A stretch of DNA of 32,542 nucleotides from assembly GCA_011042725.1 (NCBI GenBank), contig DQWD01000111.1, positions 1-32,542 of the forward strand, in the 5' to 3' direction. Origin of the DNA: Candidatus Aminicenantota bacterium (GTDB lineage Bacteria > Acidobacteriota > Aminicenantia > Aminicenantales > Aminicenantaceae). Shown piece after piece: positions 23,255 through 32,529 of the stretch; positions within the stretch are counted from its first letter, which is position 1, and every line of letters starts with the position of its first letter. Below the pieces are notes generated by a model, which had not been told where the DNA came from, made no database searches, and worked only from the letters and a program-made list of their open reading frames with translations. Both the position numbers and the translations under genes were made by a program.

Positions 23255-23854
23255 ATGACTGAAGACAGTAAATATAAACTCATAGAAAAGTCATGTCTTT
23301 ACTTTTTAACCCCTGGTCCTCATAATACGCTTATGACGCTGGAAAAGGCCGCTCAACGAGCCGATGAACTTGAAATAGCTGATATCCTTGTCTCTTCCAC
23401 TTCGGGTCGAACGGCGCTTGAGGCCGTGGAATATTTTAAAGGAAAAAACTTGGTGATTGTTACCCATTCCACCGGCTTTACTGGCCCTGATTACCAAGAA
23501 TTTTCCGGGAAAATTAGAAAAGAGCTAGTGAACAAGGGAATCAAGGTGTTGACTTGTCAACATGCCCTAGGGGGAGTAGGACGGGCTGTCCGCAAGAAAT
23601 TAGGCACCTACCAATTAGAAGAAATCATTGCTTATACCCTTCGCCTTTTTGGGGAAGGGACTAAAGTGGCCATTGAGATGGCGATGATGGCTGCCGATGC
23701 TGGGCTTGTTTCCAGCCAGAAACCTTGCCTATCTATCGGGGGAACGGGGAGGGGAGTGGACACTGCTCTGGTGCTTATACCCGCTCCTGCCCAGAATTTT
23801 TTTGATATTCGTATCTTGGAAATAGTAGCCAAGCCTCATTTTTGGCCGAAATAA
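23255..23854 (+). CDS. Free-standing pyruvate kinase C-terminal (alpha/beta) domain protein
   Basis: A 199 aa protein resembling the regulatory C-terminal domain of pyruvate kinase without the catalytic barrel. The region ILVSSTSGRTALEAVEYFKGKNLVIVTHSTGF corresponds to the nucleotide- or effector-binding fold of that domain. The second half (MMAADAGLVSSQKPCLSIGGTGRGVDTALVL) is conserved in stand-alone members of the family. Function unproven; it may bind a phosphometabolite and act as a regulator. A strong GGAGG precedes the ATG. It follows the alcohol dehydrogenase by 132 bases and precedes an outer-membrane-type protein; no catalytic pyruvate kinase is in the window. Confidence 0.85.
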   Translation: MTEDSKYKLIEKSCLYFLTPGPHNTLMTLEKAAQRADELEIADILVSSTSGRTALEAVEYFKGKNLVIVTHSTGFTGPDYQEFSGKIRKELVNKGIKVLTCQHALGGVGRAVRKKLGTYQLEEIIAYTLRLFGEGTKVAIEMAMMAADAGLVSSQKPCLSIGGTGRGVDTALVLIPAPAQNFFDIRILEIVAKPHFWPK

Positions 23855-23940
23855 TAAGCCCTTAATTAGGGATTGACCAGGATCGGAAAGATTCAAAAAT
23901 GGTTAGAATAAGCAAGAATAAAATAACCAAGGGAGGGCCG

Positions 23941-24510
23941 ATGAAGCGATTTTTAATTAATCTGGCAATAATAGGCCTGGTTATAGTTTCTCCAAGCCTG
24001 GTGAACGCCCAAACTGGCTTTTATTTAGGCTTGCTTGGAGGATATTCAGCTCAGAAGCCAAGCTTATCTAATTTCGAATTTGAATTCGACCGCGACCCAA
24101 GTTTTGTCTATGGAGCAAGATTGGGACTAAAATTCATGATGTTGGCTGTGGAAGGTGTTTTTTTTCAGGCCTCCCATTCCCTGACTACCGATGATCCAGC
24201 TTTTATTTTTTGGGCCAATCGCCAAGTAGATACTAATTTTTTAGGTGTGCAGTTAAAATATTTCTTGCCCCTGTTAATGCTCCAACCTTATTTTTCATTG
24301 GGTTATGGCTATTTTGGAGCCAATGTGGAAGCGATTGGTCAAGATCGTCAAGGAAGCTGGAATGCGGGAGTTGGAGTTGAGCTCCATCTAGGAAAAAAAT
24401 TTGCCCTATTGGGAGAAGGTCGTTACTTTTTTTCTCAATTAGAAATTGACAACGAGGAAATGAAATTCGGTCAGTTTGTTCTTTCGGGAGGATTTAATTT
24501 TTACTTTTGA
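23941..24510 (+). CDS. Secreted outer-membrane beta-barrel-like protein
   Basis: A 189 aa protein with a classic signal peptide (MKRFLINLAIIGLVIVSPSLVNA, cut after residue 23). The rest alternates aromatic and polar residues as in small eight-stranded OmpX/OmpA-type barrels: GFYLGLLGGYSAQ, GARLGLKFMMLAVEG, YFSLGYGYFGANVEA, and a terminal FNFYF ending in Phe, the C-terminal signal used by barrel assembly. No further domain is present. The ATG at 23941 is preferred over the ORF-track start 14 codons earlier because GGAGGG precedes it and the signal peptide begins there. Specific function unknown. Confidence 0.8.
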   Translation: MKRFLINLAIIGLVIVSPSLVNAQTGFYLGLLGGYSAQKPSLSNFEFEFDRDPSFVYGARLGLKFMMLAVEGVFFQASHSLTTDDPAFIFWANRQVDTNFLGVQLKYFLPLLMLQPYFSLGYGYFGANVEAIGQDRQGSWNAGVGVELHLGKKFALLGEGRYFFSQLEIDNEEMKFGQFVLSGGFNFYF

Positions 24511-24525
24511 CTTGAAGAGCGATAA

Positions 24526-25251
24526 GTGTTGATCCGCTTAAATAAATATTTAGCTCAGGCTGGTGTTGCTTCTCGCCGGGAAGCTGATGAGCTTATTCAG
24601 CAAGGCCGGGTTTTTATTAATGGAGAAGCCGTGACTTCTTTGGGGATTAAAATTGATCCCGATCAAGATACCGTTGAGGTTGATGGCCAGAAAGTAGCCC
24701 ATAAGAATCAATTTATTTATGTTTTACTTAATAAACCTCCAGGGTATTTGGTAACTCGAAATGATCCTTTTGGCCGCCAGACTATCTATAATTTACTTCC
24801 TGATTTTCCGGTTTGCATACATCCGGTAGGAAGATTAGATGCCCCAAGCGAAGGACTCCTCTTGCTAACCAATGATGGAGAATTAGCCTTTCGCGTGGCT
24901 CATCCCCGCTACCAGTTAGCCAAGACATATCTAGTCAAGGTGAAAGGCAATTTACCAAAGGAAGCTTTAACGAGGATGAAAAAAGGTATCTATTTAGATG
25001 GGCGGTGGACGAAACCAGATAAATTGCTGACTATCGCGGAAGGGAGAGCACAAAGCGTTTATCTAGTAGAAATCCATGAAGGACGAAAAAGAGAAATAAG
25101 GCGAATTTTTCAAGCTGTCGGAGCCTCAATTAAGCAGTTAAAAAGAGTTAGATTAGGCCCATTGAAATTAGGGGATTTAAAAAAAGGTCAGTGGCGCCAT
25201 CTTACTCCCCTTGAAGTCCAGAGGTTAAAAAAGGCGGTGGGACTTGTTTAA
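24526..25251 (+). CDS. RsuA/RluB-family pseudouridine synthase
   Basis: A 241 aa enzyme that converts uridine to pseudouridine in rRNA. The N-terminal S4 RNA-binding domain (RLNKYLAQAGVASRREADELI) is followed by the catalytic domain with Asp105 in GRLDAPSEGLLLLTNDGELA and the closing motif EGRKREIRRIFQAVG. Whether it acts on 16S rRNA (RsuA type) or 23S rRNA (RluB/RluE/RluF types) cannot be decided; the overall layout is nearest RluB. The start is GTG or the adjacent TTG, with GAAGAG upstream, 15 bases after the barrel protein stop. Confidence 0.92.
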   Translation: MLIRLNKYLAQAGVASRREADELIQQGRVFINGEAVTSLGIKIDPDQDTVEVDGQKVAHKNQFIYVLLNKPPGYLVTRNDPFGRQTIYNLLPDFPVCIHPVGRLDAPSEGLLLLTNDGELAFRVAHPRYQLAKTYLVKVKGNLPKEALTRMKKGIYLDGRWTKPDKLLTIAEGRAQSVYLVEIHEGRKREIRRIFQAVGASIKQLKRVRLGPLKLGDLKKGQWRHLTPLEVQRLKKAVGLV

Positions 25252-25287
25252 TCCCCCTAAGATTAAAATTAATAACGAGGAGGAGCA

Positions 25288-28200
25288 ATGAAAAAAAATA
25301 TGATTTGGGTTTTTATGCTTGTCTTCCTTTTAGGAGGATTAGCTCAGGCGAAGGAAGCAAGAGTGCTTCGTTTCCCAGATGTTAATCAAAATATGATTGT
25401 TTTTGTTTATGCTGGTGATATTTGGTCCGTCTCTATAAACGGGGGACCAGCTAAACGCTTAACTTCTCATTCAGGGTTAGAGTTATTTCCCAAGATCTCT
25501 CCCGATGGTCGCTGGATTGCTTTTTCCGCTGAATATTCAGGGAATCGCCAGGTTTATGTCATGCCGGCGGAGGGAGGCCTTCCCCGCCAACTGACTTATT
25601 ATAATGATGTCGGGGCGTTACCTCCTCGCGGTGGATTTGATTATCAGGTTTTAGATTGGACCCCCGATTCGAAAAAAATTCTATTTCGAGCCAATCGAAC
25701 TCCTTGGGGTCCAAGGATGGGGCGGTATTTTCTTGTTAATGTCAATGGTGGACTCGAACAACCCTTAGTAATTCCCGAAGCAGGCGGCGGTAGTTTTTCT
25801 CCCACGGGAGAACAAATTGTCTACACTCCCATTTCCCGGGAATGGCGGACCTGGAAAAGGTATCAGGGAGGTCGAGCGCAAGATATCTGGATTTTTGATT
25901 TAAAGAACAATGAAGCTAAGCGCTTAACCACTTATCCCGGCACAGATCAGCATCCTTTTTGGTATAAAGATAAGATCTATTTTGTTTCCGACCGCGATGT
26001 TATCTTAAATATTTTCGCCTATGATTTAAAGACAGGAGAGATTAAAAAAATTACCCATCATCAAGAATATGATGTGCTCTGGCCTTCTGGAGAAAATGGG
26101 AAAATTGTCTATGAGAATGGAGGTTACATCTATCTTCTGGATCTCGAAACAGAGAAATATAATCGGATTCCTATTGAACTAAATTTTGATAACCCTCATC
26201 TGCTGCCCTATTTCAAAAATGTTAAGGACAATATAACTCGTTTTGATATTTCACCAAGTGGGAAACAGGTTGTTTTTGAAGCTCGGGGTGAAATTTTCTT
26301 AGTCCCCGCTGAGGAAGGGGTGACTCGCAATTTAACCCAGACTCCTGGCCTTCGAGAAATTTTTCCTACTTGGTCACCAGATGGTCGTTACCTTGCCTAT
26401 TATTCAGATCGAACGGGCGAATATGAGCTTTATTTATATGACCGCCGGTCAAACCAAACTATTCAATTAACTACGGGGACTCAAACTTGGCGGTTTTCCC
26501 CTCTTTGGTCACCAGATTCCACCAAGCTTTTGTTTAGTGATAAAAAGCAAGGGTTACAGTTTATAGAGATCAAGAGTAAAAAAATTACTTTTGTTGACCA
26601 AGCCCGGCGCTTCGAGATCACGGATTATGAATGGTCACCGGATTCCCAGTGGATAGTCTACACTAAGGATGGAGAAAACGGTCAAGAAGCGGTGTGGGTT
26701 TATTCTTTGGAAAGAAAGACAGCTCAACAACTTACAGATGACCAGTATCAGGATTTCCAGCCCGTTTTTTCCTCTTGCGGTCAGTATTTATTCTTTTTGT
26801 CCAATCGAACTTTTAATCTTACCTTTTCCAGCTTTGAACAGGATTATCTTTATACTCGAGCCACCAAAATTTATGGCCTTCCTCTCACCAAGATGACCAA
26901 GCCGCTTTTCCAAGAAAAAAATATTGAGGAGGAGATAAAGGCAGGGCCAGAAGGCCAAAAAGCGAAAAAGGATTCATCTCGTGACTCTTGGCAAGAAAAA
27001 AAGGTTAGTATTGAATTTGATGGTCTTAACGGCCGCATTATTGCTTTTCCTCTTCCCGCCGGAGATTATCGTTGGTTAGAGGCGGTAGATGATGGAGTGA
27101 TTTATCTTAAAGATGGTGAACTTCATCATTTTAATCTGGAAAAGAAGAAAGATGAAGTGATTATAAGAGGAGTAAACGGAATAGCCCTTTCGGCCAACAA
27201 GAAAAAAATTCTATACCGCAGTGGTGATGTTTATGGAGTTATCGGCTTGAAACCCAACCAGAAAAAGGGAGATGGGGCCTTAAGTCTGGCGGATTTAACG
27301 ATGAAAATTTATCCTCAAGAAGAATGGAAACAAATGTTTGTTGATGGGTGGAGGATTTATCGCGATTGGTTCTATGTGGAAAATATGCACGGGGTTGATT
27401 GGGAGAAAGTTCGCCGCAAGTATGAATCCCTGGTTCTCTATTTAGGGCATCGGGCTGATTTAGATTATCTCTTTGGAGAAATGGTGGGAGAATTGAATGT
27501 TGGCCATGCCTATGTTAATTGGGGAGAATTTGACCGGCCAAAAAGAGTTGAGGGAGGCCTCCTTGGCGCTGCGTTTGAAGTCGATGAGCAGGCTGGTCGT
27601 TATCGAATTAAGAAAATTTATCAAGGGGAAAACTGGGATGAATCAACTCGTTCGCCTTTAACCGAGCAAGGAATAGAAGTTAAAGAGGGTGACTATTTAA
27701 TTAGTTTAAACGGGCATGAAGTTACCCTTGATGATAACCCTTATAAGTTTCTAGAAAATACAGCCGGTAAGAGAATTCCCATTGTGGTCAATTCTGTCCC
27801 CAGCAAGGAAGGAGCTCGAGAATACTGGGTTAAGCCTGTTCGGAGTGAATTGAATTTATTTTACTTAGATTGGGTTAGGGCACGGCGGGAACTAGTGGAC
27901 AAACTTTCCGGGGGGCGGATAGGATATTTTCACGTGCCGAACACTTCTCGAGAGGGCAACCGGGAATTGTTTAAAGGTATGTACGCTTTCGCCCATAAAG
28001 AAGCCTTGATTATCGATGAGCGGTACAACGGCGGTGGGTTTATTCCTGATGTAATGATTGATCTTCTTGACCGTCAAGTGCTTAATTACTGGGCCCGTCG
28101 AGGATTGGAGATGTTTCAAACCCCGGGCATCGCTCATCTGGGCCCCAAAGTTATGCTCATTAATCATTATTCAGCTTCCGGGGGAGATGCCTTTCCTTAT

Positions 28201-28548
28201 TACTTCCAAAAGCTTAACCTCGGGCTTTTGATTGGGACCAGAACTTGGGGAGGTCTGGTTGGTCTTTCGGGAAACCCGGGATTATTGGATGGTGGCTCCC
28301 TGGCTGTTCCAACTTTTGGTTTTGTTGATACCGAAGGCAATTGGGCGGTGGAAGGTATCGGCGTTTCTCCGGATATTGAAGTTTATGATCGGCCAGATTT
28401 AGTGATTAAAGGTCACGACCCTTCCCTGGAGAAAGCGGTGGAAGTTCTTCTTGATGAGTTAAGAAAGAATCCGCCTCGCCGGCCAAAAAAACCTCAAGAT
28501 CCCGACCGGTCCAAGTGGCACGAAAGGGTCAAAATTAAGAAAGATTAA
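25288..28548 (+). CDS. Secreted tricorn protease homologue
   Basis: A 1086 aa protein that would trim peptides, here outside the cytoplasm: it begins with a signal peptide ending near Ala21. The N-terminal two thirds contain repeated WD40-like/PD40 beta-propeller motifs (for example FSPDGRWIAF-, WSPDGRYLAYYS- and WSPDSTKLLFS-type repeats). The tricorn C1 core follows (about 660-760, with His701 in ENMHGVDW), then a PDZ domain (about 790-830), and the S41-type C2 domain with the nucleophile Ser964 in YSASGGDAF. A charged, low-complexity linker (about 545-570) separates propellers and core. Domain order and length match tricorn core proteases of bacteria. The GAGGAGG site and ATG are clear. It is convergent with the Lon-like gene. 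Confidence 0.95.
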   Translation: MKKNMIWVFMLVFLLGGLAQAKEARVLRFPDVNQNMIVFVYAGDIWSVSINGGPAKRLTSHSGLELFPKISPDGRWIAFSAEYSGNRQVYVMPAEGGLPRQLTYYNDVGALPPRGGFDYQVLDWTPDSKKILFRANRTPWGPRMGRYFLVNVNGGLEQPLVIPEAGGGSFSPTGEQIVYTPISREWRTWKRYQGGRAQDIWIFDLKNNEAKRLTTYPGTDQHPFWYKDKIYFVSDRDVILNIFAYDLKTGEIKKITHHQEYDVLWPSGENGKIVYENGGYIYLLDLETEKYNRIPIELNFDNPHLLPYFKNVKDNITRFDISPSGKQVVFEARGEIFLVPAEEGVTRNLTQTPGLREIFPTWSPDGRYLAYYSDRTGEYELYLYDRRSNQTIQLTTGTQTWRFSPLWSPDSTKLLFSDKKQGLQFIEIKSKKITFVDQARRFEITDYEWSPDSQWIVYTKDGENGQEAVWVYSLERKTAQQLTDDQYQDFQPVFSSCGQYLFFLSNRTFNLTFSSFEQDYLYTRATKIYGLPLTKMTKPLFQEKNIEEEIKAGPEGQKAKKDSSRDSWQEKKVSIEFDGLNGRIIAFPLPAGDYRWLEAVDDGVIYLKDGELHHFNLEKKKDEVIIRGVNGIALSANKKKILYRSGDVYGVIGLKPNQKKGDGALSLADLTMKIYPQEEWKQMFVDGWRIYRDWFYVENMHGVDWEKVRRKYESLVLYLGHRADLDYLFGEMVGELNVGHAYVNWGEFDRPKRVEGGLLGAAFEVDEQAGRYRIKKIYQGENWDESTRSPLTEQGIEVKEGDYLISLNGHEVTLDDNPYKFLENTAGKRIPIVVNSVPSKEGAREYWVKPVRSELNLFYLDWVRARRELVDKLSGGRIGYFHVPNTSREGNRELFKGMYAFAHKEALIIDERYNGGGFIPDVMIDLLDRQVLNYWARRGLEMFQTPGIAHLGPKVMLINHYSASGGDAFPYYFQKLNLGLLIGTRTWGGLVGLSGNPGLLDGGSLAVPTFGFVDTEGNWAVEGIGVSPDIEVYDRPDLVIKGHDPSLEKAVEVLLDELRKNPPRRPKKPQDPDRSKWHERVKIKKD

Positions 28549-28561
28549 AAAAGATTAAAGT

Positions 28562-31012
28562 TTATTCTTTATGGTCAACTGCGGTTTTTTCCGTGGGTTG
28601 GGCATAAGCTTTCCAGCTTTGGGCCAAACGACTTAGGCCTTGGTCAACAAGATAGTTGATGGTGCCTTCTTCCCAAGTGCCATCTTCTTTTCTCTGGCCC
28701 GCCTTGACGCCAGTTAAAATTTCAATTCCTTCATCGATGGTTTTTATGGGGTAAATATGAAATTGGCCACTCTTAACTGCCTCCACCACATCTTTGCGGA
28801 GCATTAAGTTCTGAACGTTTTGGGCAGGAATGATTACACCTTGGGTTCCGGTTAATCCCTGAGCTCGACAGACATCAAAGAAACCTTCAATTTTTTCATT
28901 AACTCCACCGATAGGTTGAATTTCTCCGTGTTGATTAAGAGAACCAGTAACAGCAATATCTTGGCGGAGAGGAAGTTTGGCTAAACTCGAGAGAATAGCA
29001 TAGACTTCGGTGGAAGAAGCGCTGTCTCCGTCCACCCCGGAGTAGGATTGCTCAAAAGCCAAGCTGGCTGAAAGGGCAAAAGGTTTATCCTGGGCATATT
29101 TTCCTCGGAGGTAACCAGCGAGAATAAGGACTCCTTTGTTATGAGTCCGACCGCTTAGGTCAGCCTCTCTTTCAATATTGATAACCCCCGCTCGCCCCAC
29201 TGAGGTTCGGGCTGTAATGCGGGTTGGTTTGCCGAAGGAAACATCTCCCAGAAAATAAACCGAAAGGCCGTTAACTTGACCGATGGCTGAACCTTGGGTT
29301 TCAATCAATAAAGTGCCTTCTTCAATCATTTCCTGGATTTTGTCTTCAATAAGGCTGACTCGTTCGAATCTTTCTTCGATGGCTTTTTCCACATGGTGGC
29401 GGCAGACAACTTTTTCTCCTTCAGAAGAAGCCCAATAGCTGGCTTCCCGGATTACATCGGATATAATGTGAAATCGCGTTGAAATTTTTCGCTGCCTTCC
29501 GGCTAATCTAGTTCCGTACTCGATGATGGCCGCTATTCCCGATTTGTCAAAAGGGAGAAGATTATCTTCATCAGTTATTTTCTTAATGAAGGAGGTGTAC
29601 TCGAGAATTGTTTTATCTGTTTTTTGCATTTCGGAGTCAAACTCGGCTTTGACTTTGAATATTTTCTTGAAATCTTCGTCAAGGGAGTAGAGAAGTGAAT
29701 AGATGTAGTTGTCTCCGATTAAAATAACTTTAACATTAATCTCGATAGGTTCTGGTTTGAGACGACCGGTTGAAACGAGATAATAAGGAGGATAATTTTG
29801 GATTTCCAGTTTTTTATATTTAAGAGTTCTTTTGAGAGTAATCCAAACTCCTGGCTCAATTAAAGCATCTAAAGCGTTGATTACTAAATAGCCTCCGTTG
29901 GCTTTCAAAAGTGAGCCGGCTTTAATCTTAGTGAAATCAGTCTGAAGAATGCCTCCCCGGGTCATAGTGGCTTCGATGGCTCCGAAAAGATTAACGTAAT
30001 TAGGGTTGGTTTCGGTTACCACGGGAGCCCCTTTTTGGTCGGCATTATCGATAAGAAGGTTGACTCGGTAAGGGATGAAAGGATCCTCAACTAATTTATC
30101 TCTCTCGGGAGTTTCCTTTTTCTGACCTTTGAAAAGATTAATATTCTGGATAAGATGTTTTTCAACATGCTCTAAATAAGATATTACCTTAGAGTTTGTA
30201 AATTGTTCTCGAATACCCGAGATGGCTCCCTTAATCATGGGAGTAATTGATTCCTCATCCCATTGGTGGAGTAGTTCTCGAGTGTGCTTTTCCAAAGCTT
30301 TGAGTTGTTCAAAGACTTCTTCCAGTTTATCGGTCAATTCTTCATATTTTTTCTTTAATTCCTCGAGCTTTGGTTTGGGAAATTTGTTCTCTCTAACCAT
30401 AGCTTCTAGTTTGTTAAAGGGAGTGGGCTGACCGTCGATAACAGGAATTAAGTCGGGCTTAACAAACACACCCATTTGAACTTGAATAACAGAAAATCCT
30501 TCTTGAGCAACTTCTTCTTCAAATTTGCTCAAGATTTCTTTTTGTTTTTTTTGTTGGCTCTCGATAATTTCATCTTTTTTTTCTTTGTAATACTTGCTCT
30601 GAAGGAGTTGGGGAATATTGACCTTGAGCATCTCAATTAATCGATCCATAGCTTTTTTAAAGGCTCGTCCTTGGCCGGCAGGGAGAATAATAAGGGTTGG
30701 TTCGTCATGGTTTTTAAAATTGTGGACATAAATAATATCTTCAGGATTTTTTTCCTCTTGACTGATCTTTTCTAGAAATTTTTTTATGGTCGTGCTACGA
30801 CCGGTGCCGACTAAGCCGGTGACAAAGATGTTATATCCTAGGCTTTTTATATTTAAACCTGTTTGGATGGCTTTCAGCGCTCTTTGTTGACCAATTATCT
30901 CTTCACACACCACGCAGTCATTGGAAGTCTCATATGGAATTTTGTTTTCGTCCAGTCGCCAAGTTAAATTTCCGGCTGGCAACTCTTTAATCATGGGGGC
31001 TTTCTTGAGCAT
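28562..31012 (-). CDS. Lon-like protease (AAA_32 type)
   Basis: An 816 aa serine protease of the Lon superfamily with the AAA_32 layout: an N-terminal AAA part, a long charged coiled-coil insertion (about 150-290), and the C-terminal Lon protease domain. The catalytic dyad is Ser664 (VDGDSASSTEV) and Lys707 (GGVNEKIEGFF), 43 residues apart as in E. coli Lon. The Walker A segment reads GLVGTGRST, with Arg in place of the usual Lys, so ATP use may be altered. It lacks the classical LAN substrate-binding domain. The ATG at 31012 is chosen because AAGGAGG precedes it; the ORF-track TTG lies upstream of that site. Cytoplasmic protein quality control is the likely role. Confidence 0.93.
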   Translation of the reverse strand: MLKKAPMIKELPAGNLTWRLDENKIPYETSNDCVVCEEIIGQQRALKAIQTGLNIKSLGYNIFVTGLVGTGRSTTIKKFLEKISQEEKNPEDIIYVHNFKNHDEPTLIILPAGQGRAFKKAMDRLIEMLKVNIPQLLQSKYYKEKKDEIIESQQKKQKEILSKFEEEVAQEGFSVIQVQMGVFVKPDLIPVIDGQPTPFNKLEAMVRENKFPKPKLEELKKKYEELTDKLEEVFEQLKALEKHTRELLHQWDEESITPMIKGAISGIREQFTNSKVISYLEHVEKHLIQNINLFKGQKKETPERDKLVEDPFIPYRVNLLIDNADQKGAPVVTETNPNYVNLFGAIEATMTRGGILQTDFTKIKAGSLLKANGGYLVINALDALIEPGVWITLKRTLKYKKLEIQNYPPYYLVSTGRLKPEPIEINVKVILIGDNYIYSLLYSLDEDFKKIFKVKAEFDSEMQKTDKTILEYTSFIKKITDEDNLLPFDKSGIAAIIEYGTRLAGRQRKISTRFHIISDVIREASYWASSEGEKVVCRHHVEKAIEERFERVSLIEDKIQEMIEEGTLLIETQGSAIGQVNGLSVYFLGDVSFGKPTRITARTSVGRAGVINIEREADLSGRTHNKGVLILAGYLRGKYAQDKPFALSASLAFEQSYSGVDGDSASSTEVYAILSSLAKLPLRQDIAVTGSLNQHGEIQPIGGVNEKIEGFFDVCRAQGLTGTQGVIIPAQNVQNLMLRKDVVEAVKSGQFHIYPIKTIDEGIEILTGVKAGQRKEDGTWEEGTINYLVDQGLSRLAQSWKAYAQPTEKTAVDHKE

Positions 31013-31041
31013 CTTTCCTCCTTGTTGCTTCAAGTTCTTAA

Positions 31042-31071
31042 ATTATTAGCACAATTTCAGGTGGAAGACAA
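31042..31071 (-). promoter_or_regulatory. Possible promoter of the Lon-like gene
   Basis: On the minus strand TTGTCT (31071-31066) and AATAAT (31047-31042) are separated by 18 bases. The predicted start near 31035 leaves a short leader containing the AAGGAGG site used by the ATG at 31012. Confidence 0.35.
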
Positions 31072-31325
31072 ACTGGGTAGTTAAGAAATCTTTTTTTCTA
31101 GCTTCAAAATGAAAGAACAGCCCTAATTAAAATATTTGAATTAAACTTTAGTGTAGGGATTGAAGATAGTCAGTCAATTTTTTGTCCCAGGCTATTAATT
31201 CCTCTAGTTGTCCTGGCGGCTAATTTTGACCATCCTTTCTTCTGGCCTAGTTTAAGCCTAAGAAGCACATTGGTAACTCCCACCAACCATTAGGTAAACT
31301 GCCAGCGCTTATTCAGAAATAAGAG

Positions 31326-31343
31326 AAGGGAAATTGTTCCCTT
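31326..31343. repeat. Perfect 7-base inverted repeat upstream of the GNAT-like gene
   Basis: AAGGGAA, a four-base loop ATTG, then TTCCCTT, followed by an A/T-rich tract. It could be an operator half-site pair or a weak hairpin. It lies about 35 bases upstream of the predicted -10 element, around the position of upstream regulatory sites. Confidence 0.45.
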
Positions 31344-31375
31344 TATATATTTTACGTGCAAAAATGATAGCTCTC

Positions 31376-31384
31376 TGATAAAAT
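31376..31384 (+). promoter_or_regulatory. Possible extended -10 element of the GNAT-like gene
   Basis: TGATAAAAT fits an extended -10 (TGn followed by a 5/6 match to TATAAT). No good -35 lies at 16-18 bases, which an extended -10 can tolerate. The predicted start near 31391 leaves about 29 bases with the strong ribosome binding site before the TTG start. Confidence 0.35.
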
Positions 31385-31419
31385 GGGTAGGATTCTCCCC
31401 AAAAGGAGGTAAGTAAAAG

Positions 31420-32529
31420 TTGGAAATTAGAAAAGTTTCCTCAAGAAGGGACCAGAAAGAATTTATTTTATTTCCCTGGAAAGTTTATCAAAATGACCCT
31501 TATTGGGTTCCTCCGTTGATAATTGATATGAAGGAAAAGCTGAATAAGAAAAAACACCCTTTTTTCGAACATGCTGACCTTGAGTTATTTTTGGCGGTTA
31601 AAGATGGTGAAGTTCAGGGCCGGATTGCCGCTATTCTTGATGAGCGACACAATGAATTTCGCCACGAAAAAGTTGTTTTTTTTGGTCTTTATGAGAGTTT
31701 TAATGACCCCGAGGTCGCCCAACAATTATTGTCCACGGTGGCTAATTGGGGGAAGGCAAAGGGGATGAACATCTTGCGTGGCCCCATGAATTTGTCGATG
31801 AATGATGAATGTGCTTTTTTACTCGAAGGTTTTGATTCATCTCCGGTGATAATGATGACTTATAATCCTCCCTATTATAATGATTTAATGACGCAATGTG
31901 GGCTGGTTAAAGCTAAGGATCTCTATGCTTTTTATATGACCAAAGATCATCAAGAAAAAGAGAAAGTGAGATTAATAGTCGAGAAGGCCAGGCGAGATCT
32001 CTCGGTTACTCTGCGAACGGTGAACATGAAAGATATCGTCAACGAAGCCAGGAAAATTGCTTTTATTTACAATGAAGCTTGGAAAGGCAACTGGGGTTTT
32101 GTTCCCTGGACGGAACATGAAATGATTCATATGGCTAACAAGTTAAAACAGTTCGCTGATCCAGATCTAGTTATATTTGCCGAAAATAAGGGCCAGACAG
32201 TGGGCTTTGCTTTTGGTCTTCCCAATTATAATGAAATCCTGAAAAAGCTTAATGGGCGGTTAACTCCGTGGGGAATTCTTTATTTCCTTTTGAATCGAAA
32301 AAAAATAAAAGGGATGAGAGCTGTGGTTTTCGGAGTCTTAAAAAAATACCGTATGACTGGTTTGAGTTATTTATTATATAATCAGTTGGAAAAGAATGCT
32401 CTCCGCAAGGGATATGAGTGGTGTGAAACATCTTGGCAGTTGGAAGACAACCAGGCCATTAATAAATTTACTGAATCTTTAGGGGGTAGGATTTATAAAA
32501 AATATCGTATCTATGAAAAAGAGATTTAA
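31420..32529 (+). CDS. GNAT-like acyltransferase family protein
   Basis: A 369 aa protein of a conserved family distantly related to GNAT N-acetyltransferases. The N-terminal part (FILFPWKVYQNDPYWVPPLI, then FLAVKDGEVQGRIAAILD) looks like a GNAT-like half that may bind acyl-CoA poorly, followed by RGPMNLSMNDECAFLLEGF, a segment characteristic of this family. The C-terminal half has a second GNAT-like core with FAENKGQTVGFAFGLPNYNE and YLLYNQLEKNALRKGYEWCETSWQLEDN. Substrate unknown. The start is TTG, supported by a strong AAAGGAGGT ten bases upstream and no better ATG nearby. The gene is complete, ending 13 bases before the window edge. Confidence 0.8.
   Translation: MEIRKVSSRRDQKEFILFPWKVYQNDPYWVPPLIIDMKEKLNKKKHPFFEHADLELFLAVKDGEVQGRIAAILDERHNEFRHEKVVFFGLYESFNDPEVAQQLLSTVANWGKAKGMNILRGPMNLSMNDECAFLLEGFDSSPVIMMTYNPPYYNDLMTQCGLVKAKDLYAFYMTKDHQEKEKVRLIVEKARRDLSVTLRTVNMKDIVNEARKIAFIYNEAWKGNWGFVPWTEHEMIHMANKLKQFADPDLVIFAENKGQTVGFAFGLPNYNEILKKLNGRLTPWGILYFLLNRKKIKGMRAVVFGVLKKYRMTGLSYLLYNQLEKNALRKGYEWCETSWQLEDNQAINKFTESLGGRIYKKYRIYEKEI

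Larger units (their letters stand above)
31034..31419. other. 386-base intergenic region between divergent genes
   Basis: No ORF with a ribosome binding site is visible here. The left end carries a possible lon promoter on the minus strand and the right end an extended -10 element and a strong AAAGGAGGT site for the GNAT-like gene. A perfect 7-base inverted repeat lies at 31326-31343. The middle 200 bases have no feature I can name and could hold an unrecognised small RNA or gene remnant. Confidence 0.5.

Noticed and set aside
31047-31055. TTAGCAC near the lon promoter, resembling half of a CIRCE heat-shock operator
   Set aside because: The inverted second half is absent at the required distance.
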